The notes under the pieces were generated by a model, which had not been told where the DNA came from, searched no databases, and worked only from the letters and a program-made list of their open reading frames with translations. The position numbers and the translations under genes were made by a program. From Lachnospiraceae bacterium (GTDB taxonomy: Bacteria > Bacillota > Clostridia > Lachnospirales > Lachnospiraceae), in contig JAIKWF010000029.1 in the NCBI GenBank assembly GCA_024685005.1, positions 55,778-119,777 of the forward strand: a stretch of DNA of 64,000 bases, written 5' to 3'. Numbering within the stretch: position 1 is the stretch's first letter; the number at the start of each line of letters is the position of its first letter. Shown in pieces: positions 53,091 to 62,681 of the stretch.

Positions 53091-56000
53091 TTATTTAAAT
53101 ATCACTTTTACTCCGACAATTTTCTTTGTGAAGATTTTCTTGTATTGCTTCTTGTACTTCTCGTTCTCTTTCTTCTTTCCAACTTTCACCTTCAGGATTA
53201 CTGTCTTGACTTTGCTTCCCTTAAAGGCATGCTTTACGCCGCTTTTCGTAAGCTTCTTGGATTTGATCGTAACAGTGCTGATCTTGGAACCCTTGAAAGC
53301 CTTCGGCGCGATCTTCTCGATATTCTTGCCAAGGGTAACCTGTGTTGCTTTGGAACCCTTGAATGCATTGGCATCCACTTTGGTTACGGCATACTTCACA
53401 TGATTGATGGTCACATAGTTCGGTACGGTAATTTTCTTCGCCTTCTTATCGGTGGTCTTTGCAAAAGATACTGCCGGGTCCTCACCGGGCTTAGAGATCA
53501 CCGTAACCTCTGCATTGGCATTCTCTGCGGTAAGGGTCGTTCCTTCTTCCACTTCCGTATCGGTTCCCTTAGGATCCGTTGCCTTAGGATCATCTTTTCC
53601 GGGCTGAGGATCCTCTTTCTTGTCCTTCGGGTCATCCTGCTTCGGAAGTTTGGCGATCACCCAGGAATTCTTTTCGATTTCATTCTTGCCTTCTGCATCG
53701 GAAAAGAACTTGCCGCACTCTGTGCAGGTATAGTATTCTTCGTTACCTTCTTCCTCTGTGGTTGCCTCTTTGGCATCCGTCTTATCCAGCTTATGTTTTA
53801 CAATAACCTTCAGCTCGATATTTTCTACCACACGGTAGTTCTCCGTATCCTCAGGTGTGAAGCTTACCTTAACGATGTTTTCACCCACGGTCAGCTCCTG
53901 ATCAGGATTCATAAAGGAAAAGCCCTCTTCTAATGTGATATCCTTCAATGTCTGCTTACAGGTGATGGTCTTATCATTCGGCTTGTCAAAGGCCGGAATT
54001 GGCTTGCCGATAGTCGCAGTCACCTTGCCTGCAGGCTCCTGGGCGCTTCCCAGATCGTTATGGTTTTCATCACCCTTGATGTAATAATATACATCATACG
54101 ATCCCATTTCCACACCCGTAGGAATGGTCTCTGAATACTTTCCGCTCTCGCCGAGACGGTAATACACTTTGCTCTTATCATTCTCTGAAGCCGATACCGT
54201 TACAAGGGCTTTTGCCTCTCCGTCGTAGGCAATGTTTTCGACCGCTTCCACTGTTGCAGTGGCTTCTGCTTTGCCAATGGTAAAGGTTCCTTCTACGGTT
54301 TCAACGTCATAGTTGGGATTCTCCCCCGGCTTAACAGAGATCTTGTATGTCCCTGCGTTTTCTCCCTCTTCTCTTTCCAGTGTGTACTGCAGGGTATCAC
54401 CTTCCACAGTACCTGATACGGAAGACACAAGTTTGGGATCTGCCTCGCCATAGGTTTTCCCTACATCATTTGCTGAAACAGTTGCCTTGCCCCGGGCGAT
54501 GGATGTGGTAATACTTTCAGCAACTTTGCCGTTGTTATAATTCTTACTGCCAACAGGCAGGTACCATACCTTATAGCTTCCCGCATTGGTCTTGGAAGGT
54601 ACCGTTTTGCTCCAGACCTTATCAGAAGCCTCGGACAATCCGTCAAATTCCGGCGCACTCGCTGCCTCTGCATCTGTTACTGCATAATACAAACTGCCGA
54701 TGCCATTCACGTTATGTGCATCCTTTGCGACGGATCCCTCCTTTGCAAGGGTTTGGGCCTCTCCGTTATAGAACAGCTTGTTTGCGGTGGGTGCTGTAAC
54801 TGCGTTTGCCGGTATATCTGCTTTATTTACAGTCAGTTTTCCTGGCTTATAGGTAAAAGAGTAATTATCTTCGATAAGTCCCATAGGTGTGATATCGTAT
54901 TCCCCTACATCATCATACTGATCATAGTCGCAACTATAGTTAAGTCCTCCACGTAACACACTTTCAGTCTCATTATTAACAAATCCCTCATATGTTACGC
55001 CATTATTTGCCGGCTCATCTCCGTAGGTGATGGACGCATCCTTAGCGGTTACAGTCAAGGGTACCTTGGCAATGCTCCATTTGATGGTCTTTTTTTCGGT
55101 TGTACCATCGATCCAAACAAATCCTTCATTAAGAATCGCATATGCCTCATAGGATCCGGCGTTCGTGGCTTTTACCGTTCCATCCAGAGTATAGCCCTCT
55201 CCCGCTATAACGCCAGTCTTCTCACTGCCGTCATAGGTCAGGTTTTTCGCTGACGACGGAATCCTCAAATTTTGATCTGAAACCCAGGCAATCCTTCTTA
55301 TAGTCTGTTCTTCTCCTTCAGAAAGGATTTTCACATAACCGGGACGCTCCGTACTTTCCTCAACATTTTCAAGAAACGTATGCTCTTCTGTCAGTCGCGC
55401 TCCGTTTACGGAAAGGAACTCATAATCCGGCGCATCTATATATAATATTTTGTTCTCTTGAATTGGTACATAAACAGCCGTCTCGCTAAACAACCATAGC
55501 ATTTCCTTTGCCGCAGGATACTCATCTAGTCGATTACAGGAATTGCTTTTGGTATCCAGGATCAAACCATGCGCATAGACATCCGTATCCTTAATACTAG
55601 TAGGACCAACGCTTCCATCTAACGCCCCAAAGAGGTCATTATCTTTAAACTCCCAGCTACTCCGGTCAGATGCCGGCATTACCTTGACATAATAAAGCGC
55701 CACACCGGGATCTGCATATAGATGATAGGTTTTATTTGCTTTTGCCTTAAACGTGACAAGGGCATGTACATCTGTGCGAGCAATCTCTTGCGCCTGGGGT
55801 TCTCCCCCCTGACCCTGCTCACTCAGATAAACATTCTTCGTACCATTTTTAGTCAGATTTGCAGCCACAATCACTTCCGAATCCTCGGTTGTATCAAAGC
55901 TGATATAGGTATGTTCTCCGGGAATTGCCTCATTAAATTCCGCTATTGCGGTAGTTTCATTGATAAACTGTGCAGGGCTGCCGTGATCCTCTGTCAGCAC

Positions 56001-56324
56001 ATAGATCTTGCCTGCTGATCCCTTCCAAATGCTGATTTTATTTTCACTGTTACTCTGTGCCACATTATCAAATATGGTAAATCCATTAATAGTAGCAGAA
56101 AAATCTTCCTGCTCGTCTTCTCCTACAACATAAAATCCCGTATCCTGATTTTTCGTAAATTCCCCCAAAAAATCAATCTCATCCACAAACAGTTCTCCCT
56201 TTGTGCCTGTCTGCGGGGGATCCGCCTCGGCATAAGCGGGAGTGGTGATACTTGAAAGAACCATGGCTGCAGTCAGAACCGAAGCCAGTTTTCTCTTTAA
56301 CTTGAGCATTCCTTTTTGAGACAT
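53091..56324 (-). CDS. Large secreted surface protein with MBG (YDG-type) repeats and BspA-like C-terminus
   Basis: A 1077-residue exported protein (start 56324, AAAGGAAAC SD; signal peptide ending A-Y-A). Residues about 35-330 are a unique region. From about 360 to 850 there are several MBG/YDG-type beta modules (LTVTAKDASITYGDEPANN, ATVSANDVGKTYGEADPKL) with an interspersed Ig-like segment. Then come a C-T-E-C-G-K-F-F module, a Pro/Lys/Asp-rich linker, and a BspA-type leucine-rich tail (DANAFKGSKATQVTL repeats) ending very basic. There is no LPxTG. It is probably a non-covalently held adhesin or envelope protein. It lies just downstream of the polysaccharide cluster on the same strand. Confidence 0.82.
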   Translation of the reverse strand: MSQKGMLKLKRKLASVLTAAMVLSSITTPAYAEADPPQTGTKGELFVDEIDFLGEFTKNQDTGFYVVGEDEQEDFSATINGFTIFDNVAQSNSENKISIWKGSAGKIYVLTEDHGSPAQFINETTAIAEFNEAIPGEHTYISFDTTEDSEVIVAANLTKNGTKNVYLSEQGQGGEPQAQEIARTDVHALVTFKAKANKTYHLYADPGVALYYVKVMPASDRSSWEFKDNDLFGALDGSVGPTSIKDTDVYAHGLILDTKSNSCNRLDEYPAAKEMLWLFSETAVYVPIQENKILYIDAPDYEFLSVNGARLTEEHTFLENVEESTERPGYVKILSEGEEQTIRRIAWVSDQNLRIPSSAKNLTYDGSEKTGVIAGEGYTLDGTVKATNAGSYEAYAILNEGFVWIDGTTEKKTIKWSIAKVPLTVTAKDASITYGDEPANNGVTYEGFVNNETESVLRGGLNYSCDYDQYDDVGEYDITPMGLIEDNYSFTYKPGKLTVNKADIPANAVTAPTANKLFYNGEAQTLAKEGSVAKDAHNVNGIGSLYYAVTDAEAASAPEFDGLSEASDKVWSKTVPSKTNAGSYKVWYLPVGSKNYNNGKVAESITTSIARGKATVSANDVGKTYGEADPKLVSSVSGTVEGDTLQYTLEREEGENAGTYKISVKPGENPNYDVETVEGTFTIGKAEATATVEAVENIAYDGEAKALVTVSASENDKSKVYYRLGESGKYSETIPTGVEMGSYDVYYYIKGDENHNDLGSAQEPAGKVTATIGKPIPAFDKPNDKTITCKQTLKDITLEEGFSFMNPDQELTVGENIVKVSFTPEDTENYRVVENIELKVIVKHKLDKTDAKEATTEEEGNEEYYTCTECGKFFSDAEGKNEIEKNSWVIAKLPKQDDPKDKKEDPQPGKDDPKATDPKGTDTEVEEGTTLTAENANAEVTVISKPGEDPAVSFAKTTDKKAKKITVPNYVTINHVKYAVTKVDANAFKGSKATQVTLGKNIEKIAPKAFKGSKISTVTIKSKKLTKSGVKHAFKGSKVKTVILKVKVGKKKENEKYKKQYKKIFTKKIVGVKVIFK

Positions 56325-56395
56325 ATTGTTTCCTTTCCGTGCATGAGCGCACATTCAACATACTGTTTGAAATATACCATTTTTAAGGGGTGCCG

Positions 56396-57181
56396 TCAAT
56401 GCGACAGGGCCCCCTTTCGCATTATTTTCAATGTTTTTTCGTATGACCACCGCTTTATGATCACTTTCTGATTATTCCTGCTTCTTTTTCGCAGACTCAA
56501 GCATTGCTGCAGGTATTGCAAAGCTGCCTTACTGCTCATCTTTGAGCTTCCCGCATTTCTTCCGGCAAATGCATAGGGTATTTCAATGATCCGGGCGTAG
56601 CGGGCGGTAGCCAGAATCTCTGCTAATATCTTCCACCCGACGGGTTTCAAATTCGCACTTTCCACCACGGATCTTCTTGCCATAAACAGACCTCCCGTGG
56701 GATCGGAAACAGGGCGCAGCGCTTTTACCAAAAGCTTTCCGATCATGCCGGCGGTTACAGATATCAGCTTTCTGCATGGATTCAGCCCTCCGTCTCTTCC
56801 GCCTTTTATGAATCTGGAAGGCAGGCACAGATCCGCTCCCGCTTCCATGGCGGCGTACATTGGAAGCAGGATCTTCGGCGGATGCTGCAGGTCCCCATCC
56901 ATGCAGGCAAGATACTCGCCTTTTGCCATCTGAAATCCCAACACAACTGCTGAGGCAAGGCCTTTCTTTCCCTTTCTGTGTATGTATTTCACATGGGCTT
57001 TCTGCCTTGCTATTTTGTCTATGATCCTTGTAGTGTCATCCGTGGAATCATCCACAAAAATGACCTCATGGTCAATATCGCGCAAAGCGTCATCGATCTC
57101 CCTGATCAGCGGTTCTATATTCTCTTTTTCATTACAGGTCGGTATCACGATGGACACTTTTCTCATACTACGCTCATCCAT
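56396..57181 (-). CDS. Polyprenol-phosphate mannosyltransferase-like GT2
   Basis: A 261-residue GT-A enzyme: VSIVIPTCNEKENI, the VFVDDSTDDT loop, the metal-binding D in CMDGDLQHPP, and DPTGGLFMARR. This is the dolichyl/polyprenol-phosphate sugar transferase pattern (DPM1/YkoT-like). The C-terminal membrane pair is missing, so it would be soluble or peripheral. A start five codons later (57166) is equally possible. It is the last gene of the polysaccharide cluster and would load a sugar on a lipid carrier for extracytoplasmic transfer (inference). Confidence 0.85.
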   Translation of the reverse strand: MDERSMRKVSIVIPTCNEKENIEPLIREIDDALRDIDHEVIFVDDSTDDTTRIIDKIARQKAHVKYIHRKGKKGLASAVVLGFQMAKGEYLACMDGDLQHPPKILLPMYAAMEAGADLCLPSRFIKGGRDGGLNPCRKLISVTAGMIGKLLVKALRPVSDPTGGLFMARRSVVESANLKPVGWKILAEILATARYARIIEIPYAFAGRNAGSSKMSSKAALQYLQQCLSLRKRSRNNQKVIIKRWSYEKTLKIMRKGALSH

Positions 57182-57234
57182 TTTTCCATACTTTTTTCAC
57201 TGTTATAATTTCCCCGCTGCCGCAGCGTGGCAGA

Positions 57235-58326
57235 TTATTGCTCCCCTCTGCCCAGCGCCTCCAGGATCAGGTTACTTATTTTTTCCGCTGCCAGGTCCCA
57301 GGAAAATCGTTCCAGCACCTTTTGCGGCAGCTCCACCTGTTCTGCCAGCAAAGTTTCCAAATCCACTTCCCCATTCCGGGGATCAAAGTAGCGAACGCTA
57401 CCGCCGCAGACTTCATGCATAACGGGAATATCCGATACCAGAACATCTGCTCCGCAGGACAGCGCCTCTAGGTGGGGCAATCCCATGCCTTCTGCCAAAG
57501 AGGGAAAAATAAAGGCTCTGCAGCCTTCCATCAGCGCCTTGATCTCACCATCTGTCAGCCGGCCCGTAAAGATCAGGTTCTTCAAATCCGGAACTTCCGT
57601 CTCCAGCCCTCGGTTCACATCTCCCGCGATCACAAAGTTTGCATTTTTGTTGCTCTTTGCTAACTTACAGATCAGTCCGAAATTCTTATGTGGGGAAATA
57701 CCACCCAGGGAAAAGAAATAAGGCTCTTCCTTCAGCTTGGGAAACTTTTCAAAGATCCGTTCATTCGGCTCGATCTCCTCATAGTGTTCCCAGCCATTTG
57801 GCACCACAACAACCCGATCCTTTTCCACATCCAGATACCGGAGGATCTCCTGTTTGCTGTATTCGGAAACCGTAACGATCTTTTCAGCATTCTTTTTCAT
57901 TCGTCTGAGATTTCGTTCGTATTGCTTCCCCGCTGTTTTTACAGTATCTTTTTTACCATCAGCGAAATCTGCTCCATAGAAGGTAATGGGGATCAGATCA
58001 TGCAGATAGTAAATGCCCTTTGCCCTTCCTGCTCTGTTGCGAAACCGCAGCTCCCATGCATGATCAAGCATGCAATACAGGTCCAGATGGATCAGTTCCC
58101 ACTTTGCCATGGGCCATTTCCGCTGAATGACCTTTATGTTTTTAAGCTCCATAATGGCAGCCAGAGCAGTTTTGTCTTTTACCACAACTTCTGCGCACCC
58201 AGGTGGAAGCAGGTGATCAAGCCTCCTTACAATTTCCGTCGCCACCCGGGTCATGCCGTCCATCTCCCGCACCAGGTCATTTCCGTTGATCACGATTTTT
58301 TCCGGTCTTTTCCCGCCTGCAAACAT
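57235..58326 (-). CDS. Glycosyltransferase family 4
   Basis: A 363-residue GT-B enzyme. The N-terminal acceptor half ends in KIVTVSEYSKQEI and VVVVPNGW. The C-terminal donor half has the GT4 motif FFSLGGISPHKNF and the E-x7-E region (FPSLAEGMGLPHLEALSCG). No signal or TM segment. Its ATG directly follows the stop of the FkbM-like gene (TGA-ATG), with AAAGGA upstream. Donor and acceptor sugars are unknown. Confidence 0.9.
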   Translation of the reverse strand: MFAGGKRPEKIVINGNDLVREMDGMTRVATEIVRRLDHLLPPGCAEVVVKDKTALAAIMELKNIKVIQRKWPMAKWELIHLDLYCMLDHAWELRFRNRAGRAKGIYYLHDLIPITFYGADFADGKKDTVKTAGKQYERNLRRMKKNAEKIVTVSEYSKQEILRYLDVEKDRVVVVPNGWEHYEEIEPNERIFEKFPKLKEEPYFFSLGGISPHKNFGLICKLAKSNKNANFVIAGDVNRGLETEVPDLKNLIFTGRLTDGEIKALMEGCRAFIFPSLAEGMGLPHLEALSCGADVLVSDIPVMHEVCGGSVRYFDPRNGEVDLETLLAEQVELPQKVLERFSWDLAAEKISNLILEALGRGEQ

Positions 58327-59259
58327 TCAATAATCCTTTAACAATCTTTTTTTCAGCATCCTTTTCAGCCTGCTGCGCTTTTCTTTTTGCCGTGCTTTTT
58401 TGTATTCTTTTTCGTTATCAAAATAATTCAAAACCCCCAGATTTTCCTTCTGTCCCACCAGACAATATCTTGCTGCGTGGCCGGGCGCTTCGAATTTCAG
58501 CTTTCCTCTGTATGGATTATACAGTTTTTCCGCCGTATCAAAGGGTAGGAAGCGTTCTTCGGACCAAAGATCTTTTCTGACAAAAAATGCATTGGCGCCG
58601 TTCAGATTCGTCCCCACCAGAACGTAGCCTTTTTCCCTGCCTAATAGTTCCAGCGCCTTCAGGGATGCTCCCTGCCAGTCCGTTTTGTCCCATCTGTGTT
58701 TTGCATTATAGGCCTGCTTCCAGACAAGGTCCGGTGGAAACTTTCCGTTATACTCTATGCACACCAGCCTTGGCTGTATGGATTTTACAGCCTCCCAGAT
58801 ATACCAGTCATTTCCGTCCACATCAATGCTCAAAAGATCCGGCGGAATGTCTTTTTCCTCTGCGTTTCTGTTTTCCGCGATGAGATCTTCGATGTTTTCC
58901 GCTGTCACAAAGGCCTTCTTAACCTTTAGCCTTCCATCGCTGATCACCGGTCTGAATTTTTGCCGGATCTGACCGCAGGAATCAGCGCTTGCCTCCAGCC
59001 ACAGTCCATGCCATCCGTAATGCAGCAGAAAATGGGTATTGCATTCCAGCCCGTTTTCCACGCCCAGTTCAATGAACTCTTTTGACCGCGTTCCGATCCT
59101 TCTGAAAAGTTCCTGCAGGATCCCGTCTTCATCGTTTTGGGAGTACACCTTGTATCCGTAATTTTCGATGGCAAGGGGGGCCTGCATTCGCTCTTTTGTC
59201 AGTCTGTGCCAGCAAAGCCCGCCTATGATACTGCCTTCCAGTCCGGTTTTTTTATCCAT
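58327..59259 (-). CDS. FkbM-like SAM-dependent methyltransferase
   Basis: A 310-residue protein. The start at 59259 (AAGGAG, ideal spacing) is preferred to one seven codons upstream. FkbM-type features are Q-N-D-E-D-G-I-L, the SAM motif FIELGVENGLECN, and LLSIDVDGNDWYIWEA followed by CIEYN. The C-terminus is basic and may bind the membrane. FkbM-like enzymes often O-methylate sugars, so it may cap or decorate the surface glycan; that role is inferred from context. Confidence 0.75.
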   Translation of the reverse strand: MDKKTGLEGSIIGGLCWHRLTKERMQAPLAIENYGYKVYSQNDEDGILQELFRRIGTRSKEFIELGVENGLECNTHFLLHYGWHGLWLEASADSCGQIRQKFRPVISDGRLKVKKAFVTAENIEDLIAENRNAEEKDIPPDLLSIDVDGNDWYIWEAVKSIQPRLVCIEYNGKFPPDLVWKQAYNAKHRWDKTDWQGASLKALELLGREKGYVLVGTNLNGANAFFVRKDLWSEERFLPFDTAEKLYNPYRGKLKFEAPGHAARYCLVGQKENLGVLNYFDNEKEYKKARQKEKRSRLKRMLKKRLLKDY

Positions 59260-59276
59260 AAATTCGCTCCTTCTTT

Positions 59277-60800
59277 TCATGCCTTCAGGATCTGTCTGAT
59301 AAAGGCAACTGACTCCTTCACGTACTCACGCTTCACCAAAAGCAGTATAGCCGGCAACAGGATCATCCATGTAACGCTGCAGACCACAACCCGCAGCGCA
59401 AGTCCCGGTATACCCTCCGGGCGAACCAGGCTGCAGGCATAGTAGCAGGCCCCTGCTGTCACCACCGTGATCAGGGTATAGATGATCCGGTTGATGTAAA
59501 ACTCTTTTGGCCGGATCCTGAAATACTCCCTGAACAACAGATTGGTAATGCCGATGTAATTTACAAATATAAGGGTAAAGACCGTCGCCATAATGATTCC
59601 GTAAATGCTGAAAAGTTTCCCAAGGCTTACCAGCAAAAGTACGTTCAAAAGTGCCTCCGCTATAAAAAGCCATTTTGCTTTCCACCAGTAACCCAGCGCC
59701 GAAAAGAATGCATTCCTCACCTCGCTCATGGCCAGAATGTAAAAGTTTAAGACAAACAGCATCATCACCGGTTCCGGCAGCATCAGCTTTTCCCCCATCC
59801 AAAGCTTCATAAACGGCTGATAGAGGCAAAGCAGATAGGCTGTGCATGCGGTAATGACAACGTTTTGCAAAAACTCCATTTTCGTAAGGTTGCTGTAATT
59901 TTTCTCCACCGGTTCCGACACAATGCTGTTCCCGATGCCGGACTGGATCGCTTTTGTGATCACCAGGAAAAATCCCAATACTGCATTAAAGATCGTGCTG
60001 TAATTTGCATACTGTCCCGCCAGATGCAGCCCCAGATAGGATGTGACGATGAGAGACCGTAAGGAGTTTCTGCTGACTCCCACCAGATTGGAAACGGACA
60101 CTCCCGCCACCTGTTCTCTGATCACATGCTTTGTCTCTTCTCCGGGCTCCCCTTCCGGGTAATACTGCCCATACTTCTTTTTGGAAAGGATATGCAAAGC
60201 ATAATAGTAGCAGAAGGTACTCACCGCAGTTACCGCAGCGTAGAGATAGAAATTCTTCAGGACGGTTACGGAGAGCAGCTGCAGGATACTTTTGGTAAAG
60301 TAAACGATGATATATACCGTCTTGATCAGATCCAGTCTCTGGATCGCATTAAGCAGCGCTTCCTTATAGGCGAAAAACAGATATTTAATGATCTTTTCCG
60401 CCAGATATATAAAGTATAGAACAACTATATTTTCATGGATCGTCCCGGTATCACCCACTAACTTTCCAAGGAGCAGACAGGCGATCGTTCCTGCGATCCC
60501 TATGATCAGACCAACGATCCTGTACACCCGTTTGTAATAGGCCAAAAGGCCCCGGACTGCAGCAGTATTGTTTTCCTTCAGGGGCTTATAAAGATTTACG
60601 ATAATGGCCGATGAAAATCCAAGCTCCGCCAGATTCAGCATTTCAAATATGGATGAAAACGTGCTGGTAAGACCGATATATTCCACGCTGAACTGCTTTA
60701 CTACGGCGGAATTTACCACCATGGCAAAAACAGGGATCAGGCAATTGCTCAGCACGCCCACTATGATGTTGCGTTTTGCATTCAGGGTTCTTGTACTCAT
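59277..60800 (-). CDS. Polysaccharide flippase (Wzx/MATE-like, MVF superfamily)
   Basis: A 507-residue integral membrane protein with about 12-14 TM helices and no signal sequence. The N-terminal IIVGVLSNCLIPVFAMVVNSAVV followed by EYIGLTSTFSSIFEMLNLAELGF is typical of oligosaccharide repeat-unit flippases (PST family). It sits between glycosyltransferase genes and would export the lipid-linked repeat unit. No Wzy polymerase is visible in this part of the cluster. Confidence 0.9.
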   Translation of the reverse strand: MSTRTLNAKRNIIVGVLSNCLIPVFAMVVNSAVVKQFSVEYIGLTSTFSSIFEMLNLAELGFSSAIIVNLYKPLKENNTAAVRGLLAYYKRVYRIVGLIIGIAGTIACLLLGKLVGDTGTIHENIVVLYFIYLAEKIIKYLFFAYKEALLNAIQRLDLIKTVYIIVYFTKSILQLLSVTVLKNFYLYAAVTAVSTFCYYYALHILSKKKYGQYYPEGEPGEETKHVIREQVAGVSVSNLVGVSRNSLRSLIVTSYLGLHLAGQYANYSTIFNAVLGFFLVITKAIQSGIGNSIVSEPVEKNYSNLTKMEFLQNVVITACTAYLLCLYQPFMKLWMGEKLMLPEPVMMLFVLNFYILAMSEVRNAFFSALGYWWKAKWLFIAEALLNVLLLVSLGKLFSIYGIIMATVFTLIFVNYIGITNLLFREYFRIRPKEFYINRIIYTLITVVTAGACYYACSLVRPEGIPGLALRVVVCSVTWMILLPAILLLVKREYVKESVAFIRQILKA

Positions 60801-60815
60801 ATCAAAAACTTTGTA

Positions 60816-61613
60816 TCACTTCCTGTTTCTTTCCCGGCGTTTTTCACCAAGGTATTCTCTGATCCGGTAGAATAGTTCTTTGCGCTTTCCCCGTTTCAGA
60901 ATGCAGATGGCTTTTCCCGTTTTTTCATACACAAAGGCAGGCAATCTGCCGGCAATGGGATGGGCATTCCTGATGCTGCGGGCTTTTTCGATGATCCTGC
61001 GTTCTTCTTCGCTTTTCCAGGAGCCGGTAAAATGGTGCACTGCAAAGGTGTCTTCCCCCGGACTTTCAATTCCCGTTGCATAGGATTTTGCCGTAAAGTA
61101 TTCCCAGGTAAAAAGCTCCCGGCCGATCTTTTTTTCCTTCATGATATCCCCCATGACTTTTGAAAGGGGAAGGGTATCCGGCAGCCCGTCGCTGCCCACA
61201 AAATGTCTGTCCTTGTAGTGCGCAAGACAGGCCTCCAAAAATGGATCCTGTTTCTCAGCCCCAAAGCAGCCTGCTTCGATTCGGGTCCGGTCAGGACTTT
61301 CATAAGCCAGAAAATATGGGCGGTCCAAAAGTTCGTCAAAAGGTTTTAGCACTTCAACATCCATGTCCAGATAAATCCCGCCAAAGTGATAGACGGCATA
61401 AAGCCTGACATAGTCGGATGCAAATGCATATTGTTTCTGTTCGATGGCCTCGCGAACCCAGGTGGAGGAATCAATCTCAAACCTGTTTAAATCCCATTTC
61501 ACGAATTCATAGCCGGAAAGAATCCTCTTCCAGCCTTCCATATATCGTTTCATATTCTCCGGTACAGGATCGTCGCTGAGCCAGCAATAATGAATTATGC
61601 GGGGAATGCTCAT
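60816..61613 (-). CDS. GT32-type glycosyltransferase (capsular polysaccharide synthesis)
   Basis: A 265-residue enzyme opening IPRIIHYCWLS, with the A-S-D-Y-V-R-L motif and the DxD metal site GGIYLDMDVEVLKPF. This is the Gly-transf-sug/GT32 pattern of mannosyl- or galactosyltransferases. The basic C-terminus may associate with the membrane. It lies 15 bases before the flippase gene. The 104-base gap upstream of it is purine-rich on the minus strand and otherwise featureless. Confidence 0.88.
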   Translation of the reverse strand: MSIPRIIHYCWLSDDPVPENMKRYMEGWKRILSGYEFVKWDLNRFEIDSSTWVREAIEQKQYAFASDYVRLYAVYHFGGIYLDMDVEVLKPFDELLDRPYFLAYESPDRTRIEAGCFGAEKQDPFLEACLAHYKDRHFVGSDGLPDTLPLSKVMGDIMKEKKIGRELFTWEYFTAKSYATGIESPGEDTFAVHHFTGSWKSEEERRIIEKARSIRNAHPIAGRLPAFVYEKTGKAICILKRGKRKELFYRIREYLGEKRRERNRK

Positions 61614-61717
61614 ATGTTTCTCTTCTCGTTTCTCTTCTCTTTTCTCTTCTTAGCTGATACGCCGGTTTCAAACCAGGCGTACTACGTTCTTGTTGCGATT
61701 TTTGCGCTGCGCATCCA

Positions 61718-62680
61718 TCAGTTGCCCAGGACTCTCTCGCACAGATCCTCTTTCATTCCGAAATACTCTGCGCAGGCTTTTATGGATCTGTCATTCTTCC
61801 CCCGGTCCACATTCTCTTTTGCCAGATTTGTCTTCTGGCTCCGGGGATTGATCACATCAAGGTAAAACCCGGAATGCGCCACCGCACATACCTTTACATC
61901 CTGTGAAAGCTCACAAAATTTCAGCCAGATGTCATCGCATCCGGGGGCCACCCGCCGAAAGTCTCTGCTTTCAAAACAGGGCAGCCCGCAAACATTCGGC
62001 GGATACAGAACGCCTCCCACACCGGTTGCCAAAAGATCATGGGCGGGCCTGCGGGCATCTTTGTATTCCCAGATCCAGCTGCGGTATCTGACCGGTCTTC
62101 TATTCCTGCCAAACCGCATCCTGTTGATCCGTCTTGCGATTACAAGGTCCGGATGTTTTTGGTGCGCATCATACAGCTCCTGTATCATATTTTTATGGTA
62201 CAGGATATCGTCATCTACAGTGATGACCAGGTCACCCCGGTATTCTCTGAAGGCATAATAGTATTTTGTATTGGGCCCCAGATCCTCCCGGTATTTCACC
62301 GATATTCCCATCTGTTTGATCTGATCCGTGACAGCCTTCGGATATTTATCGCTCTCCCCCAGCCACAGAATGATCAGATCCGGTTTGCGGCTCTGGGCTA
62401 TAAGGGACTGCAGTGTGGGAAAGATGGTTTGCAGCCTTGCCCGCGTGCTTGTCAGGGAGACTACGATGTTTTGCCGATCCCTGTCATAGGCAGGCGCAAA
62501 GGTTTCGTTTTTGCAGGAAAAATGCAGGCACCTTTCTGCAACGCGGATCCGTTTAGCCGCGCCTCTTTTCACAGCGCCGGATAAAAGCTTTGCGCTTTCC
62601 CGGATCCCTGCGTTTTCCTGTCTGTATCTGCGCCACTGCGCCTCAGTTTCTGCAATCTTTGTTTCAATACTTTTCATCAT
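61718..62680 (-). CDS. Glycosyltransferase with DxD motif (GT2-like)
   Basis: A 320-residue enzyme. The ATG at 62680 is taken as start, one base after the upstream stop (TAAGATG); a TTG four codons earlier is also possible. A helical N-terminal 55 residues precede NIVVSLTSTRARLQTIFPTLQSLIAQ, then the metal-binding VITVDDDILYH, and a conserved DDIWLKF further on. It is related to proteins annotated simply as glycosyl transferase in capsule clusters. Specificity unknown. Confidence 0.8.
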   Translation of the reverse strand: MMKSIETKIAETEAQWRRYRQENAGIRESAKLLSGAVKRGAAKRIRVAERCLHFSCKNETFAPAYDRDRQNIVVSLTSTRARLQTIFPTLQSLIAQSRKPDLIILWLGESDKYPKAVTDQIKQMGISVKYREDLGPNTKYYYAFREYRGDLVITVDDDILYHKNMIQELYDAHQKHPDLVIARRINRMRFGRNRRPVRYRSWIWEYKDARRPAHDLLATGVGGVLYPPNVCGLPCFESRDFRRVAPGCDDIWLKFCELSQDVKVCAVAHSGFYLDVINPRSQKTNLAKENVDRGKNDRSIKACAEYFGMKEDLCERVLGN

Positions 62681-62681
62681 C

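Noticed and set aside
57688..58341. 217-codon plus-strand frame opposite the GT4 gene
   Set aside because: Antisense shadow; the minus-strand gene has clear GT4 motifs and start signals.
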